The notes under the pieces were generated by a model. It saw nothing but the letters and a program-made list of their open reading frames with translations. It was not told where the DNA came from and did not search any database. Position numbers and translations under genes: made by a program. A stretch of DNA of 64,000 nucleotides from Lyophyllum atratum. Lineage: Eukaryota > Basidiomycota > Agaricomycetes > Agaricales > Lyophyllaceae. Positions 30,042 to 40,884 of the stretch are shown in pieces (position 1 is the first letter of the stretch; each line of letters starts with the position of its first letter). Location: contig JACGCN010000009.1 of the NCBI GenBank assembly GCA_014905825.1, positions 1,054,001 through 1,118,000 on the forward strand. Direction: 5' to 3'.

Positions 30042-33000
30042 GGTCATGGAGGGTGCGCCTGCGAGCTGGAATACTATTCTTACCACTCAGCTATACATCG
30101 ATGTCATTGAATTCCAAGCTGCTATCCGATTCCATGAGGATACACTCATGCGATTAGATTCTGCGACATCGAATTCTTATCGGTCGGATAGGTACGAACA
30201 GAATAATTTCAGGAACCAGGCCGCTGCCAACCGAGACGCGCCCCGCGGAGGTTTCAACACGCGAGTAAACTTAGTGGGTGCTTCCCGAACGCTCGAGCCA
30301 CCTAAGTATCCTAAGGACGATGCAAACGTCTCACGTAGATCTGCTACTCCTAAAGATAAAGGAGCGAGGCCTTGTCGGCATTGCGGTAGCGAACTTCACT
30401 GGGATAATGAGTGCAAGTACGCTTTTAAAGGAAGTCGAGAAGCTCGAGCTAATCTAGCGGTAACCTCGGAAGAAGAAACCCAGGCTCAAAGAAGCTATGA
30501 TGACCTTTACTACAGTCTAGACTCTGACAGTGAGGATTTTGATTTGCCCCTCCAGACTACCGCCACCATTCGTGACGACTCAGCGGACCTGGAGGGATCT
30601 TCCTTCGAATCCGAGGAACAAAGCTCGCAGCCACCCACTACTCGCTCCCTCAATACCACTTGCACTCCCTATACTTGCAAACAGCCCCTAAACTGGAGAT
30701 CACGAAGACGTCTAGCAAGGGATATCTCTGCCCGAAACTATCTCGTTCAGACCGATGGTTTGTCAGAAGCTCCTAAAGCCACTATTGAGCTCAAGCGATT
30801 GATGTCTAGACCTCCAGGTTGCGCATTTTTAGGAGCACAAGCTACACAGACAACGGCCACGGTGGGAGGTGTCGATCTCAACCCCATGGCCGTAATCATC
30901 GACTCTGGATCTGACATAACGTTGATCTCACAAGACATGTTCGATGCGCTTACCGCGAAACCTAAACTACGATTCGGGCAAAAGATCAATCTCATTCAGG
31001 TAACGGGTACCAGCACGATTTCTGGCTTCATCAACTTGGACCTATTCTTCCGCGCGGACGAGGGACCCATCAAGATCAATGTCGAAGCCTATGTCGTTAA
31101 AGGAATGACGACTCCCTTCATCCTAGGTAACGATTTCGCCGACCAATACCAGATCTCCGTACAACGCGCCGAGGGTAGGAGCTTCATCACCTTTGGAGAT
31201 TGCAACCGATCTATCCCAGTAGAGAACTCAACCTCTCCCACTCTCTCCGATGACACTCGCCATGCATTCAAGATCAGATCACAGCAGGAAATCTATGCGC
31301 GCATCCCTCGGAACCGTGCACACCGAAAGAACCAGAAGACTAAGAAGTGTTTTCTCCGATCCTCTAGTAATGCCGAGGTACGAGCATCTAGGAGAATGGT
31401 TCTACCTCCCGGAACGAGTAAAGCTGTTCCCCTTCGGGTGCGTTTCCCTCCGAACATCACGACACTATTTATAGAACGGAAGATCGAGTACGTCGGGAAC
31501 ATCGATAATATTTACGGGAGTGCAGATTCACTCATCTCCATCGAGAACCCTATCCTACACATCGCCAACTTCTTGGCTTCTCCAGTTATCATCGCAGAGG
31601 GACAACTTTTAGGCACGGCCCGTAACCCTCGCACATGGCTGGATAAGGAGAAACAGCTCTCTACCGATCAGAAGGCCAAACTGGAGGTACAGGGCCGATT
31701 GATCCGCGCGATCGCGCAGGCTAATCTCGAAAACGTTGCAGTGCATACTGTAACTAGTCAGACCGACATCTCTTCTAAAGCACAGTGCAACGCTACTGAA
31801 GAAGACGATCCACTCGCTAAGGAACCACTCGAAGGGGGTCCCAAGACCTCGGAAACGCCCCCCGATCTCATTCCTCGCTCCCAGCTCCTCTCTGAGGTCG
31901 AGATCTCTAAGGACTTGACGCCTGGCCAACGACAGCAGCTGGAGGAACTCCTCTTACGACACGAGCGAGTTTTCGGATTAGACGGTAGACTAGGACACTA
32001 TGACGAACGAATAGAAATTCCACTTAAACCAAATACTGCGCCCATATCTCTACCTCCCTTCCCGGCTTCACCGGCTAAGCGCGAAGTAATTGATAAGCAA
32101 ATGGATTCATGGATTAAACTAGGCATTATTGAGCCCTCAAAAAGCCCATGGGCTGCTCCAGTCTTCATTGTGTACCGCAACGCGAAACCGCGTATGGTTA
32201 TCGATCTACGAAAATTAAACGAGATGCTCATACCCGATGAATTCCCTATCCCAAAGCAGGAAGACATCCTCCAGGCACTCACGGGTTCGCAGTGGCTGAC
32301 CACACTCGATGCTCTAGCAGGATTCACTCAGCTAACAATGTCTGATAGTGCTGCTGAGAAATTGGCTTTTCGCACTCATCGCGGGCTCTGGCAATTTCGG
32401 AGGATGCCTTTCGGGTATCGCAACGGTCCTAGCATCTTTCAAAGGATCATGCAGAAGGTCCTTGTACCCTTTCTATGGATTTTTGCCCTAGTTTATATCG
32501 ATGACATAGTGGTTTTCTTGCTTACCTTCGATGACCATTTGAAGCACCTAGATCAGGTTTTTACTGCAGTTACCGCTGCCAACATCACCTTGTCACCAGC
32601 AAAATGTAATTTTGCTTATCAGTCGCTCCTACTGCTTGGCCAGAAAGTATCGCGACTCGGACTCTCGACACACAAGGAGAAAGTAGATGCCATTATCCAA
32701 CTCGACATTCCCAAAAATGTCAACGAGCTACAGATATTTTTAGGAATGATGGTGTATTTCTCCTCCTATGTTCCCTTCTACGCTTGGATCACGCACCCTC
32801 TCTTTCAACTCTTGAAGAAGGAGAACGACTGGGAATGGACCGAATTGCATCAAGAAGCATTTAACTTGTGCAAAGAGGTACTCACTAACGCCCCCGTTCG
32901 AGGATACGCTATGCCTGGACGTCCCTATCGTGTATACACCAACGCGTGTGATTACAGTCTTGCAGGTATTCTCCAACAGGTGCAGCCTATCCTCATACGC

Positions 33001-33090
33001 GATCTAAAAGGAACTATGAGCGACTACAGAAGGCATACACCAACAAGGAACCCATACCTAACCTCGTCCCTTCCCTCGCGAAAGATCTAA
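29965..33090 (+). CDS. pol: Gypsy element 2 gag end, protease, reverse transcriptase
   Basis: The open frame contains a CCHC knuckle (CRHCGSELHWDNEC, about 30373-30414), retropepsin (IIDSGSDITLISQDMF, about 30895) and reverse transcriptase with PSKSPWAAPVFIVYRN, FRRMPFGYRNGPSIFQRIM and the catalytic VYIDDIVVF near 32500. RNase H begins (YRVYTNACDYSLAGILQQ) before the frame is lost at about 33013, where a small deletion shifts the register and a false tail runs to 33090. The order and motifs match element 1, but the sequence is clearly a different family. Confidence 0.9.
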   Translation: MKQETLVKPRASNTVYTMDDSEIILEVMEGAPASWNTILTTQLYIDVIEFQAAIRFHEDTLMRLDSATSNSYRSDRYEQNNFRNQAAANRDAPRGGFNTRVNLVGASRTLEPPKYPKDDANVSRRSATPKDKGARPCRHCGSELHWDNECKYAFKGSREARANLAVTSEEETQAQRSYDDLYYSLDSDSEDFDLPLQTTATIRDDSADLEGSSFESEEQSSQPPTTRSLNTTCTPYTCKQPLNWRSRRRLARDISARNYLVQTDGLSEAPKATIELKRLMSRPPGCAFLGAQATQTTATVGGVDLNPMAVIIDSGSDITLISQDMFDALTAKPKLRFGQKINLIQVTGTSTISGFINLDLFFRADEGPIKINVEAYVVKGMTTPFILGNDFADQYQISVQRAEGRSFITFGDCNRSIPVENSTSPTLSDDTRHAFKIRSQQEIYARIPRNRAHRKNQKTKKCFLRSSSNAEVRASRRMVLPPGTSKAVPLRVRFPPNITTLFIERKIEYVGNIDNIYGSADSLISIENPILHIANFLASPVIIAEGQLLGTARNPRTWLDKEKQLSTDQKAKLEVQGRLIRAIAQANLENVAVHTVTSQTDISSKAQCNATEEDDPLAKEPLEGGPKTSETPPDLIPRSQLLSEVEISKDLTPGQRQQLEELLLRHERVFGLDGRLGHYDERIEIPLKPNTAPISLPPFPASPAKREVIDKQMDSWIKLGIIEPSKSPWAAPVFIVYRNAKPRMVIDLRKLNEMLIPDEFPIPKQEDILQALTGSQWLTTLDALAGFTQLTMSDSAAEKLAFRTHRGLWQFRRMPFGYRNGPSIFQRIMQKVLVPFLWIFALVYIDDIVVFLLTFDDHLKHLDQVFTAVTAANITLSPAKCNFAYQSLLLLGQKVSRLGLSTHKEKVDAIIQLDIPKNVNELQIFLGMMVYFSSYVPFYAWITHPLFQLLKKENDWEWTELHQEAFNLCKEVLTNAPVRGYAMPGRPYRVYTNACDYSLAGILQQVQPILIRDLKGTMSDYRRHTPTRNPYLTSSLPSRKI

Positions 33091-33209
33091 GCGACGTTCC
33101 TGCACCAGGAGAATGGGGGGAGCACTTCGAGGATACTACAGTATATGTCGAAAGGGTCGTTAGTTATTGGTCCAGGGTCCTGAAATCGGCAGAACGGAAC
33201 TACTCACCT

Positions 33210-33992
33210 ATGGAACGAGAGGCCCTCGCGCTAAAAGAGGCACTGATCAAGTTTCAACCCTTCCTGGAGGGTGAGCAAGTCCTCGCTATTACCGATCACG
33301 CCGCATTGACTTGGAGCAAAACCTTTCAAAATGTTAATCGACGATTACTCACCTGGGGGACCGTATTTTCCGCTTATCCCAACATGAAAATCATCCATCG
33401 CGCCGGGAGGGTTCACTCAAACGTAGATCCGATATCACGGCTTCGTCGACGCGTTCCACCGGAATCAGGCCCATTCACGGACGATACGCGTTCTTTGATT
33501 CTTAATGGACAGGACGACCCCCTCAGGGCAGTTTACGCAGAACTCGGTGAGCGATTTGAAGAGAACTTATCAGTTGCGACCAAATACGTCATAACCGAGG
33601 AATCTAGGGACAACGGAGAGAACACCCTGACCATTAGCTCCGATCTCCTTGGTTCCGAGTCAGGGTCGCCACCGATCGAGGTCCCTTACGTTACATCGCG
33701 CTCATACACCATCCTAGTCGGAATCGCTGAAGATGAGATAGCTCGCTGGACAGCAGGATACTCTACTGACCCCCATTTCCGTGAGGTTATTAAGGGATGG
33801 CAAGGTGAGCGTAACTGGTCGAATCCTTTCTTCCCACAGTATCACTATGCAGACAACGGTCTCATATATGAGGATTGGCACGGTAACAATCGACTTTGCG
33901 TTCCAACCAGTCTTCGGAGTGAAATTATGAATAAAGTACACAACACTGTTACTGAAGCAGCTCACGCCGGCTACCATAAGACGTACAACTGA
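33210..33992 (+). pseudogene. pol: Gypsy element 2 RNase H and integrase zinc region
   Basis: The continuation of pol after the frameshift has MEREALALKEALIKFQPF, the RNase H signature AITDHAALTWSKTF and RAGRVHSNVDPISRL. The histidine half of the integrase zinc site (HNTVTEAAHAGYHKTYN) is followed by a TGA at 33990. The shift to the next frame suggests a small insertion or base change here. Confidence 0.85.
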
Positions 33993-34012
33993 CGACTTTC
34001 TATTGGCCTCGG

Positions 34013-35489
34013 ATGTCACGAGAAATTAAGCTGTTTACCAACACTTGCGACATATGTCAGAAAGCTAAGCCTCGCCGGACAGCCCCGAAAGGTTTACTAC
34101 AGCCGATTCCAATCCCTACTCAGCCGTTCGAAGTAGTAACTATGGATTTCATCCCCGAACTCCCTGTATCCGACGGGTTTGATAACATCCTCGTTATAGT
34201 CAAACTCACCAAGTACGGCATATTTATTCCCTGCACAACGACCATCACCGAGGAGGAAACGGCCCAACTTTTCTTCAAACACGTTATCTGCCAGTATGGT
34301 ATTCCTAGGCAAGTCATCACAGATTGGGATACCCGCTGGAAGAATGATTTTTGGAAAGAGATCTGTAAGTCTATGGGCATGCAACGATCTCTCACCACGT
34401 CCTTTCATCCCCAGGCTGACGGTCAATCAGAGATTCTTAATCAAACCCTTGAAATTGCCTTGCGCGCATATATCGCACCTTCACGCGACGATTGGAGTAC
34501 ACATTTGGACGCCCTCGCCCTTTCATATAATTTAACGCCTCACACCGCTACAATGTTCGCTCCAGCATACCTACTACGAGGATATACGCCAACTACGGGT
34601 TCGACTATCCTAGCTGACCAATCTCATGTATCCCGCCCCTCTGGGTCTGACATCACCGACATCGCGCTACTTGGTGAAAAGGCGGGATCAATGGTCAGTC
34701 ATTTGGAAGCGGATCGATCTCGCGCGAAAGAGGCTCTCTTACTATCTCAGGTACACCAACGACGCGCTTATAATCGCGGAAGACTAACTACCGAATTTGA
34801 TATAGGGGATCTCGTCGTTCTGAACCCACATACCCTAGAACTTCTCAAGAAGGAATCTGGACGAGGAAAAAAGCTACTAATGCGTTACGACGGCCCATTT
34901 GAGGTTCTACGCAAGCTAAGTCCGGTGACCTACCATCTTAGGATGCCTGCCTCTTATGGCATTCATCCGATCATCAATATTGCTCACTTAGAATCTTATC
35001 AGTCCTCCCCTCCGGAATTCGGTGAACGACCATCGCGAGCTCTCAATCGCGACGACTTTGACGTCAAACCGGAATATGATGTCGAGGAAATAGTCGCGGA
35101 AAGGAATCGTCGCGGACGAGGCGGACGGCGCATTCGGGAGTTCAAAACGCGCTTCACCGGTTACGGCCCGGAAAGCGACGAGTGGATACAAGAATTTGAG
35201 GAACGCACCCGAGGTTCTGAAGGCATGGGAGAACCGAAACAAGACCCCCGTTATTATCACCCGCACGACGCCACCCTCGTCAGGTATCACACACGGGATC
35301 ACTAATTTAGACGACATCGAACATGAGGCTTACCGTTTACAAGAGCCGGAGGCATCAACCCTGGCGCAGACCCTGGCGCCCATCATACACGAGGAGGAAG
35401 AGACGTCACCAGAGCACTTGGGAACCTTGCAGCCTGTTCAACAACCCCTGCGTAGGTCCCACCGACGTAGTACAAAGCAAACTCGCTAG
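34013..35489 (+). pseudogene. pol: Gypsy element 2 integrase core and chromodomain
   Basis: The frame to 35305 holds the cysteine half of the zinc site (CDICQKAK) and the integrase core with its three acidic residues (VTMDFIPELP, VITDWDTRWKNDF, HPQADGQSEILNQTLE). It then has the GPFEVLRKLSPVTYHLRMP linker and a chromodomain-like end (DVEEIVAERNRRGRGGRRI ... FTGYGPESDEWIQEFEE). The D of the usual DRDxRF is kept although the motif reads DWDTRW. A short tail in another frame (about 35300-35489, NLDDIEHEAYRLQEPEAS to RSTKQTR stop) is probably the true C-terminus after one more shift. Confidence 0.85.
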
Positions 35490-35633
35490 GGAACTTGCGC
35501 CGGACGCATATTTAAGGATTGAAATTTTATTTATCTCTCTTCAGAACAATCGCTACCTCCAGCCTTCTTACAGTCTTACAGTACTCTCATCAAACTCTTC
35601 TCGCTTTCACCACTCTCATCACCGTCTCACACG

Positions 35634-35788
35634 ATGCCGGCCATGTCCAAAGCCCTCACTTTCGTCGTGAACCCGACCACTCGCGACCTCGAGCGCGTTA
35701 TCAACTCCCCTTTCCTTAAGACTCTCTTCCAGGGCGCTATCGGTTCCTTTCTAATCGACTACGCTTTCTCCCCGCTCGACGTTGTCAC
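35634..35788 (+). pseudogene. Gypsy element 2 ORF3, N-terminal fragment
   Basis: ATG 35634 opens MPAMSKALTFVVNPTTRDLE, which continues to SPLDVVT and is cut by copia copy A at 35788. The missing part is found inverted at 42396-41779. The two halves share the copia target duplication GTCAC, and the reading frame crosses the reconstructed junction. It is unlike ORF3 of element 1. The function is unknown. Confidence 0.65.
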
Positions 35789-36150
35789 TGTTAGAAACGC
35801 CTTCTGGGCTATCTAATCTCGTTCCCAACCTATCTCCCATCAACCATCTTGATGGTTGTTACTGTACAGCATTCCTGTGTTGCAGGCTGTGTTGGTTGCA
35901 TCACCATCTTGATGGTGACTTACTACACTGCCTGTTGACCAGATCAGTTTCCTTAGCTACCATCTAACCAGTGCACACAGCCTTCTTGTGCACAGTATAT
36001 ATAGTAGATTAGATTGACCTGAAGTCCCCAGTTTCTAACTTCGGACTTCAGGTGAGTAGATCAGTCAGTTCCTCAATAAACCAGTTTCTAACTTCGGACT
36101 TCAGCTTGTAGCTGTCTAACCTGACATCCCTGCGCTTGCCTGTTCTAACA
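35789..36150 (+). repeat. Copia copy A 5' LTR, 362 bp
   Basis: It runs from TGTTAGAAACGC to CTGTTCTAACA. Internal features are an imperfect inverted/direct repeat CCATCTTGATGGT and a TATATATAG box near 35996, with a repeated AGTTTCTAACTTCGGACTTC (about 36030-36105). Confidence 0.95.
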
Positions 36151-36164
36151 GGTTATGGGCCCCG
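36151..36164 (+). promoter_or_regulatory. Copia primer binding site, initiator-tRNA anticodon-arm type
   Basis: GGTTATGGGCCCCG follows the 5' LTR directly. GGTTATGGGC is complementary to the CCCATAACC anticodon stem-loop of initiator methionine tRNA, the half-tRNA priming used by many copia elements. The same site lies at 46436-46449 in copy B. Confidence 0.75.
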
Positions 36165-36494
36165 CGCTCTAAGAGCTTAGTTCGATTTTTGATTCTCACT
36201 TGCCTTTATAGTGTGTGCAGCTCCCTTTAGTTACTTTGCCTTCCAACTGTTGGGCCTCTACCCTTTAGTGGGTGTTGCTTATAACCTACCTCAGAAATAT
36301 CGCGGTAACCCCGCTGATCTGGGAGGTGTTACAACTGGGAAGTCAGCAGTTACATACCTACCTTTACTATACCTCGCTTTTCCTGCTGCACACATTCCTG
36401 AAGGCTCAAATTGGAACCCTGCCAGCTCATTATTGCTGGAACTTGGTTGTATTCCATTTGATTCATAGTGTTCAAAACACCCCAAAGCGCCATC

Positions 36495-37394
36495 ATGTCA
36501 TCATCCAATTCCAACACCACCAAACTTGGCTTTGCCAAATTCGATGCTACCAATTATCCCACCTGGTCAGGTGAAATGCAAGCCTGGCTGATGTCCCAGG
36601 GCCTCTGGCGCATCGTTTCAGGCAAATCTACTCTGCCTGCTGTGTCATCACCCTGCACCTCCACGGACCATGCTGCCGTCGATGCCTGGGAACTGCTAGC
36701 AGAGAAGGCAGCTGGTCACATCTACTTAATGGTCCAGCCTGACCAGAGGATTCATTTTCAAGGAATCTCTGATGACTCTGTGATGTGGAAAGCACTAGAG
36801 AAAGTGCATCTGCAAAAGCGCCCTGGCACTCGTTTTAATGCCTATGACGACTTATTCTCCATCAGAAAGGAGGAAGAGGAGTCACTTCAAACTCTTATGA
36901 ACAGAGTTGACCTGGCATTGCGTCGCATCAAGGATTTGCGCCCTGCTTCCTTCAGCATCGAATTGGACAGTGAGCTAGCCTCAATGGCACTCATTAGATC
37001 TCTGCCTGAAGAGTTCTCCAACTTCACCTCGTCTCTCCTCCTTCTTGACAAACTCGACAAGGCTACCATTCAGCAAGCCTTTGTTACAGAGGAAACCCAA
37101 CGACGCCGTCGCGCTGCAGACACTTCTGCCTCCACAATTGCCATGGCTGCAGCCCTTGTCAATGCAATTTGTGACTTCTGTGGCAAACCTGGTCATAATG
37201 TGACTAAATGCTTCGCGTACCAGAGGGCACAGAAGCAGGCTAAAGACAATGCACAAAGGCCACGCCAGAAAAAGCGCTCAGAACAGGCTAATGCAGCCAA
37301 GGACACCCCAGAGGAATTTGCCGGAAATGCAAGTACTCGTCTCCCAGATCATTCTGATCTCTCTACTCCGCTTCAGCTCCATGCTGACTTTTGA
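36495..37394 (+). CDS. gag: Copia copy A Gag
   Basis: About 300 residues from ATG 36495 (MSSSNSNTTKLGFAKFDATN). The retrotransposon Gag region (TWSGEMQAWLMSQGLWRIV) is typical of fungal copia Gag, and a CCHC knuckle follows (CDFCGKPGHNVTKC, about 37170). The frame ends at TTT TGA (37388-37393). Skipping one T there would lead straight into protease, so the stop reflects either a one-base insertion or a +1 frameshift site. Confidence 0.9.
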   Translation: MSSSNSNTTKLGFAKFDATNYPTWSGEMQAWLMSQGLWRIVSGKSTLPAVSSPCTSTDHAAVDAWELLAEKAAGHIYLMVQPDQRIHFQGISDDSVMWKALEKVHLQKRPGTRFNAYDDLFSIRKEEEESLQTLMNRVDLALRRIKDLRPASFSIELDSELASMALIRSLPEEFSNFTSSLLLLDKLDKATIQQAFVTEETQRRRRAADTSASTIAMAAALVNAICDFCGKPGHNVTKCFAYQRAQKQAKDNAQRPRQKKRSEQANAAKDTPEEFAGNASTRLPDHSDLSTPLQLHADF

Positions 37395-37641
37395 TTGGAT
37401 TGCAGACACAGGCGCCACTACTCACATGACGCCCCACCAAAATTGGGTTCGCAACTATACCCCCTGTCGCATTCCAATCAGGTTAGCAGACAACACGCTT
37501 ATTTATTCAGCTGGAGTTGGTTCTGTAGTTTTCAAGCCAATAGTCAATGGCAAGGAGCTCAGAGCTATAGAGTTTACCAGAGTCTTGCATGTCCCCTTAC
37601 TCCGAAACAACCTTCTCCTGTCTATACTTAACTCGAAATAA
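37249..37641 (+). pseudogene. pol: Copia copy A protease region, frameshifted
   Basis: From about 37391 this frame carries the retropepsin (DWIADTGATTHMTP) and continues VGSVVFKPIVNGKELRAIE to RVLHVPLLRNNLL. It is then lost by a 2-bp deletion at about 37615 that copy B does not have. The part upstream of 37386 overlaps gag in another register and is not coding. Confidence 0.85.
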
Positions 37642-39181
37642 AGGCTATCATATCCACATTGATTCTAAAGCCATGCATTTCGGTTTAGATGGAAAGAAGT
37701 TGTTCTGTGCATCCATTAATTCCAACAACTCTGCACGTTTGGATGGATCCACTGAACCAATTTCGGAGTTTGCAGGTATTGCCTCGACGCTTCCCCTTGA
37801 TCTGACCCTATGGCATCGTCGCTTTGCACATCACAATTATGCACATGTCAAGAAGATGATCAAGGATGAGTTGGTGACTGGGCTTGTGTTGAAATCGTCT
37901 CAGAAGCCTGATCCGATTTGTGAGCCATGCTTGGCTGGCAGAATGCGCTCAAATCCTTTCCCCTCATCACCTAGTCGTGCTTCTAAGCCACTTGAATTGA
38001 TCCACAGTGACCTCCATGGTCCTCTGCCGGTTACCTCACAGCAAGGCAGCCGTTACTGGGTTACATTCATTGATGACTGCACCAGCTTTAAAGCTGCGAT
38101 GGGTCTTAGGCGAAAAAGCGACACATTGGTTGCATTCCAGACCTTCAAAGCGTACGCAGAGAACCATTTCGATGCGAAAATCTTGGCGCTTCAAGAGGAT
38201 AAGGGTGGGGAATACATGTCCAACACATTCATTAAATTTACCAATGAATGTGGCATTCAGCGCCGCCATACCACGCGTAATCGTCCTCAGCAGAATGGTG
38301 TTGCAGAACGCACCAACAGGACTCTGGCTGATGACATTACTGCGATGCTTAATGAATCTGGCTTGCCCCCATCATTTTGGGAATGGTGTCTAGGCGCTCA
38401 GATACATGTTTTAAACCGTCTCCCTACTGCGCCTCAGCCAATTACACCTTACCAAGGCTGGCATAAGCGCAAACCAGATGTTAGCCATCTTCGAGTTTGG
38501 GGATGCCTTGCATACGTCTATGTGCAAAGGGATAAGCGCAAATCTCTCGAACCTCACATGCAGAGATGCGTCTTCATTGGTTATCCACCCGGATACAAGG
38601 GCTGGTTGTTTTACAATCCACAAACCAAAAAGACTATCATCTCAGAGAGAGCAGAGTTTGATGAGCGCTATTTCCCCGGACTGTCTGTCACCACTAGACC
38701 TCCACCTCCACCTCCGCCTATGCCCCCTGTAGATCTCCATATCCGCCGTGAGCACTCTTCTCCCATTCAGGATGCAGTTCAACTACCTGCACTCGATGAT
38801 GGGGGGGGAGACATTTTGCTTCATCAATTGCCTCCAGCACCTCCTGCACCTGAAAATCGTCCTATCACACCGCCTCCGCCACCTGCCCAGCATCACCAGC
38901 ATTCACCTGAACCTGAAACACCACCAGCTCGCAATCCAACACCGCTTCCTGCACTTGCAACACCACCTCCTGCACCAGCGTCGCCGCCTCTTGCACAACG
39001 CCGTGAGAAACGCACTGTTAACCTCCTGGCAACTGGTGGGTTGTTGCACGAAATCCTCCACCTGCTATCCCTGATAGTAGTGACGAGGATGAGCCGGAAG
39101 CGCCAGAGGATGAGCATTTCGAAGATGTGCAGTTTGCGGGAATGGCTTCTAGCTATCCGCGCACATACAAGCAGGCAATGA
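37589..39181 (+). pseudogene. pol: Copia copy A integrase and proline-rich linker
   Basis: The frame contains the GAG-pre-integrase zinc region (LWHRRFAHHNYAHVKKM ... CEPCLAGRM) and an integrase core with all three acidic residues: IHSDLHGPLP, LQEDKGGEYM and QQNGVAERTNRTL. A proline-rich linker follows (about 38698-38990). A one-base loss near 39020, shared with copy B, pushes the rest into a false tail. The true register resumes into the reverse transcriptase frame (NPPPAIPDSSDEDEPEAPED). Confidence 0.85.
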
Positions 39182-40083
39182 AGGCACCGGATGCAGAGAA
39201 ATGGAGAGATGCTGCTAATGCCGAAATGACATCCTTGGTTGGCAATGGCACTTGGGAGATTGTTGACTTGCCTTCTGATAAAAAGGCAATTGGCTCTGGT
39301 TGGGTATCTCGCATTAAGCGGAATGCAGACGGTTCTATTGAGCGCTATAAAGCTAGACTCGTTGCAAAGGGCTATAGTCAACGCCCTGGCATTGATTACA
39401 ACGAGGTCTTTGCACCTACATTCCGTCCTGCCGCTCTGCGCCTTATTCTTGCCATTGCTGGCATCGAGGACATGGAATTGCGCTCAGTGGATGTTACATC
39501 TGCTTTCCCCAATGGTGACTTGGAGGAGGATATCTACATGCGCCAGCCAGAGGGATTTCATCAAGGTGGTCCCAACCAGGTTTTGAAGCTGAGCAAGTCG
39601 CTCCATGGCCTCAAACAGTCAGCCAGACAGTGGAATAAGAAGTTGCATACTGCACTTCTAAAGATGGGGTTTACTAGACTTGAATCTGACCGCTCCATTT
39701 ACATTTATGTCAAGGGAGAGGTCAAGATCATTGTCCCCATCTACATCGATGATATTACACTTGCATCGAAATCCACTTCTGCGCTTGACAAGGCTGTCAA
39801 TGAGCTCTCTCAGCACTTCAAAATCCGTGACTTGGGCGCTTCTAAATTCCTGCTGGGTGTTGAAATCATCCGTGACCGTCCCAATCGCTCAATTGCACTC
39901 TCCCAACGTCAATACATTGTTGACATGCTCGAGCGCTACTGCATGAGCGATTGCAACCCCGTCTCCACGCCTATGGCACCAGGGACAAAGCTTTCTAAAG
40001 CGATGCATGCTCAAACACCAGCAGAAATTGAGGAAATGCGCAATGTGCCGCAGTTGGCTCTTTGCAATACCTTTCTACAATGA
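39127..40083 (+). CDS. pol: Copia copy A reverse transcriptase
   Basis: 318 residues with the copia reverse-transcriptase pattern: WRDAANAEMTSLVGNGTWEI, RYKARLVAKGYSQRPGIDY, SVDVTSAFPNGDLEEDIYM and the catalytic PIYIDDITLASKS near 39750. It ends prematurely at NVPQLALCNTFLQ because of a deletion of about 10 bp before the conserved SLQYLSTMTRPD block, which then continues in another frame. The same lesion is in copy B. Confidence 0.9.
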   Translation: MQFAGMASSYPRTYKQAMKAPDAEKWRDAANAEMTSLVGNGTWEIVDLPSDKKAIGSGWVSRIKRNADGSIERYKARLVAKGYSQRPGIDYNEVFAPTFRPAALRLILAIAGIEDMELRSVDVTSAFPNGDLEEDIYMRQPEGFHQGGPNQVLKLSKSLHGLKQSARQWNKKLHTALLKMGFTRLESDRSIYIYVKGEVKIIVPIYIDDITLASKSTSALDKAVNELSQHFKIRDLGASKFLLGVEIIRDRPNRSIALSQRQYIVDMLERYCMSDCNPVSTPMAPGTKLSKAMHAQTPAEIEEMRNVPQLALCNTFLQ

Positions 40084-40707
40084 CCCGCCCTGACATTTCC
40101 TATGCAGTGTCATGCTTAGGTCGCTTCAATTCGTCTCCTGGACCGAAGCACTGGGCTGCAGTCAAGCATTTGTTGCGCTATTGCAAAGGCACACTTGATT
40201 ACAAGCTGCATTACAATGGTAGTCTGGGCACAGAGCTGTTTACCACATTCTGCGACGCTTCTCATGGTGATTGCCCAGATTCTGGACGCTCTACTGCGGG
40301 ATATCTGACGACACTTGGCGGTGGAGCAATTGGCTGGAGCAGCAAATTGCAAACCTTTGTTGCGCTTTCAACAACTGAAGCAGAGTACATTGCTGCAGTT
40401 GAAGCTGGGAAGGAGATCGATCCTATGGATGCGCAACATTTTGCATGAGATGGGCTACACAGTCAAGGAAGCCTCTCCCCTCATGATTGACAACCAATCC
40501 GCTCTCAGTGTCACCAAGAACCCCGAGCATCATGGGCGCATGAAACAGCTTGATCTCTGTTATTTCTGGCTTAGAGACGTAGTAGATACACGCAAAATTG
40601 CACCTCATCACATCCCTGGCACTGAACAAGTGGCAGATATACTTACTAAACCCCTTCCTCTTCCAAAAGGCGAATTCTGTAGACTACACATGGGCATTTT
40701 CGTTTAA
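40062..40707 (+). pseudogene. pol: Copia copy A RNase H
   Basis: Two overlapping frames together give RNase H: QYLSTMTRPDISYAVSCLGR, FCDASHGDCPDSGRSTAGYL, ALSTTEAEYIAAVEAGKE, a shift near 40415, then LWMRNILHEMGYTV, MIDNQSALSVTKNPEHHGRM and ADILTKPLPLPKGEFCRLHM before the stop at 40705. It is followed by the polypurine tract TTCAGGGGGGAG just upstream of the LTR at 40766. Confidence 0.85.
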
Positions 40708-40765
40708 TCTCCCTCTCATTTACTTATTATTTCTTGACTTGGAGATATGCTGGTTCAGGGGGGAG

Positions 40766-40884
40766 TGTTAGAAACACTCTCTGGGCTATTTAATCTCGTT
40801 ACCAACCTATCTTCCATCAACCATCTTGATGGTTGTTACTGTACAGCATTCCTGTGTTGCAGGCGTTGGTTGCATCACCATCTT
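40766..40884 (+). repeat. Truncated copia 3' LTR abutting inverted gypsy LTR
   Basis: The first 119 bp of the copia LTR (TGTTAGAAACACTC...CACCATCTT) are present. At 40885 the sequence changes abruptly to TGTTGAGGACC, the reversed end of the gypsy 2 LTR. This LTR differs from the other copia LTRs at several sites (ACACTC for ACGCCT), so it comes from a different copia copy than the 5' LTR of copy A. Confidence 0.9.

Larger units (their letters stand above)
26222..35788 (+). mobile_element. Ty3/gypsy element 2, 5' part (truncated LTR to start of ORF3)
   Basis: The element keeps the last 349 bp of its 5' LTR, a primer site, a broken gag, pol with chromodomain, and the start of a third ORF. It is cut at 35788 by copia copy A. 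The rest of the element, ORF3 C-terminal part and complete 3' LTR, lies inverted at 40885-42401. A hAT-like element (27389-28972) sits inside gag. Several frameshifts make it non-autonomous. Confidence 0.9.
35789..40884 (+). mobile_element. Ty1/copia element, copy A (3' LTR truncated)
   Basis: Complete 5' LTR, half-tRNA primer site, gag, protease, integrase, reverse transcriptase, RNase H, polypurine tract and the first 119 bp of the 3' LTR. It is inserted in ORF3 of gypsy element 2 with GTCAC to its left (35784-35788). Its right end runs into inverted gypsy LTR at 40885 rather than into a target duplication. The coding region is broken at several points, most of them shared with copy B. Confidence 0.92.
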
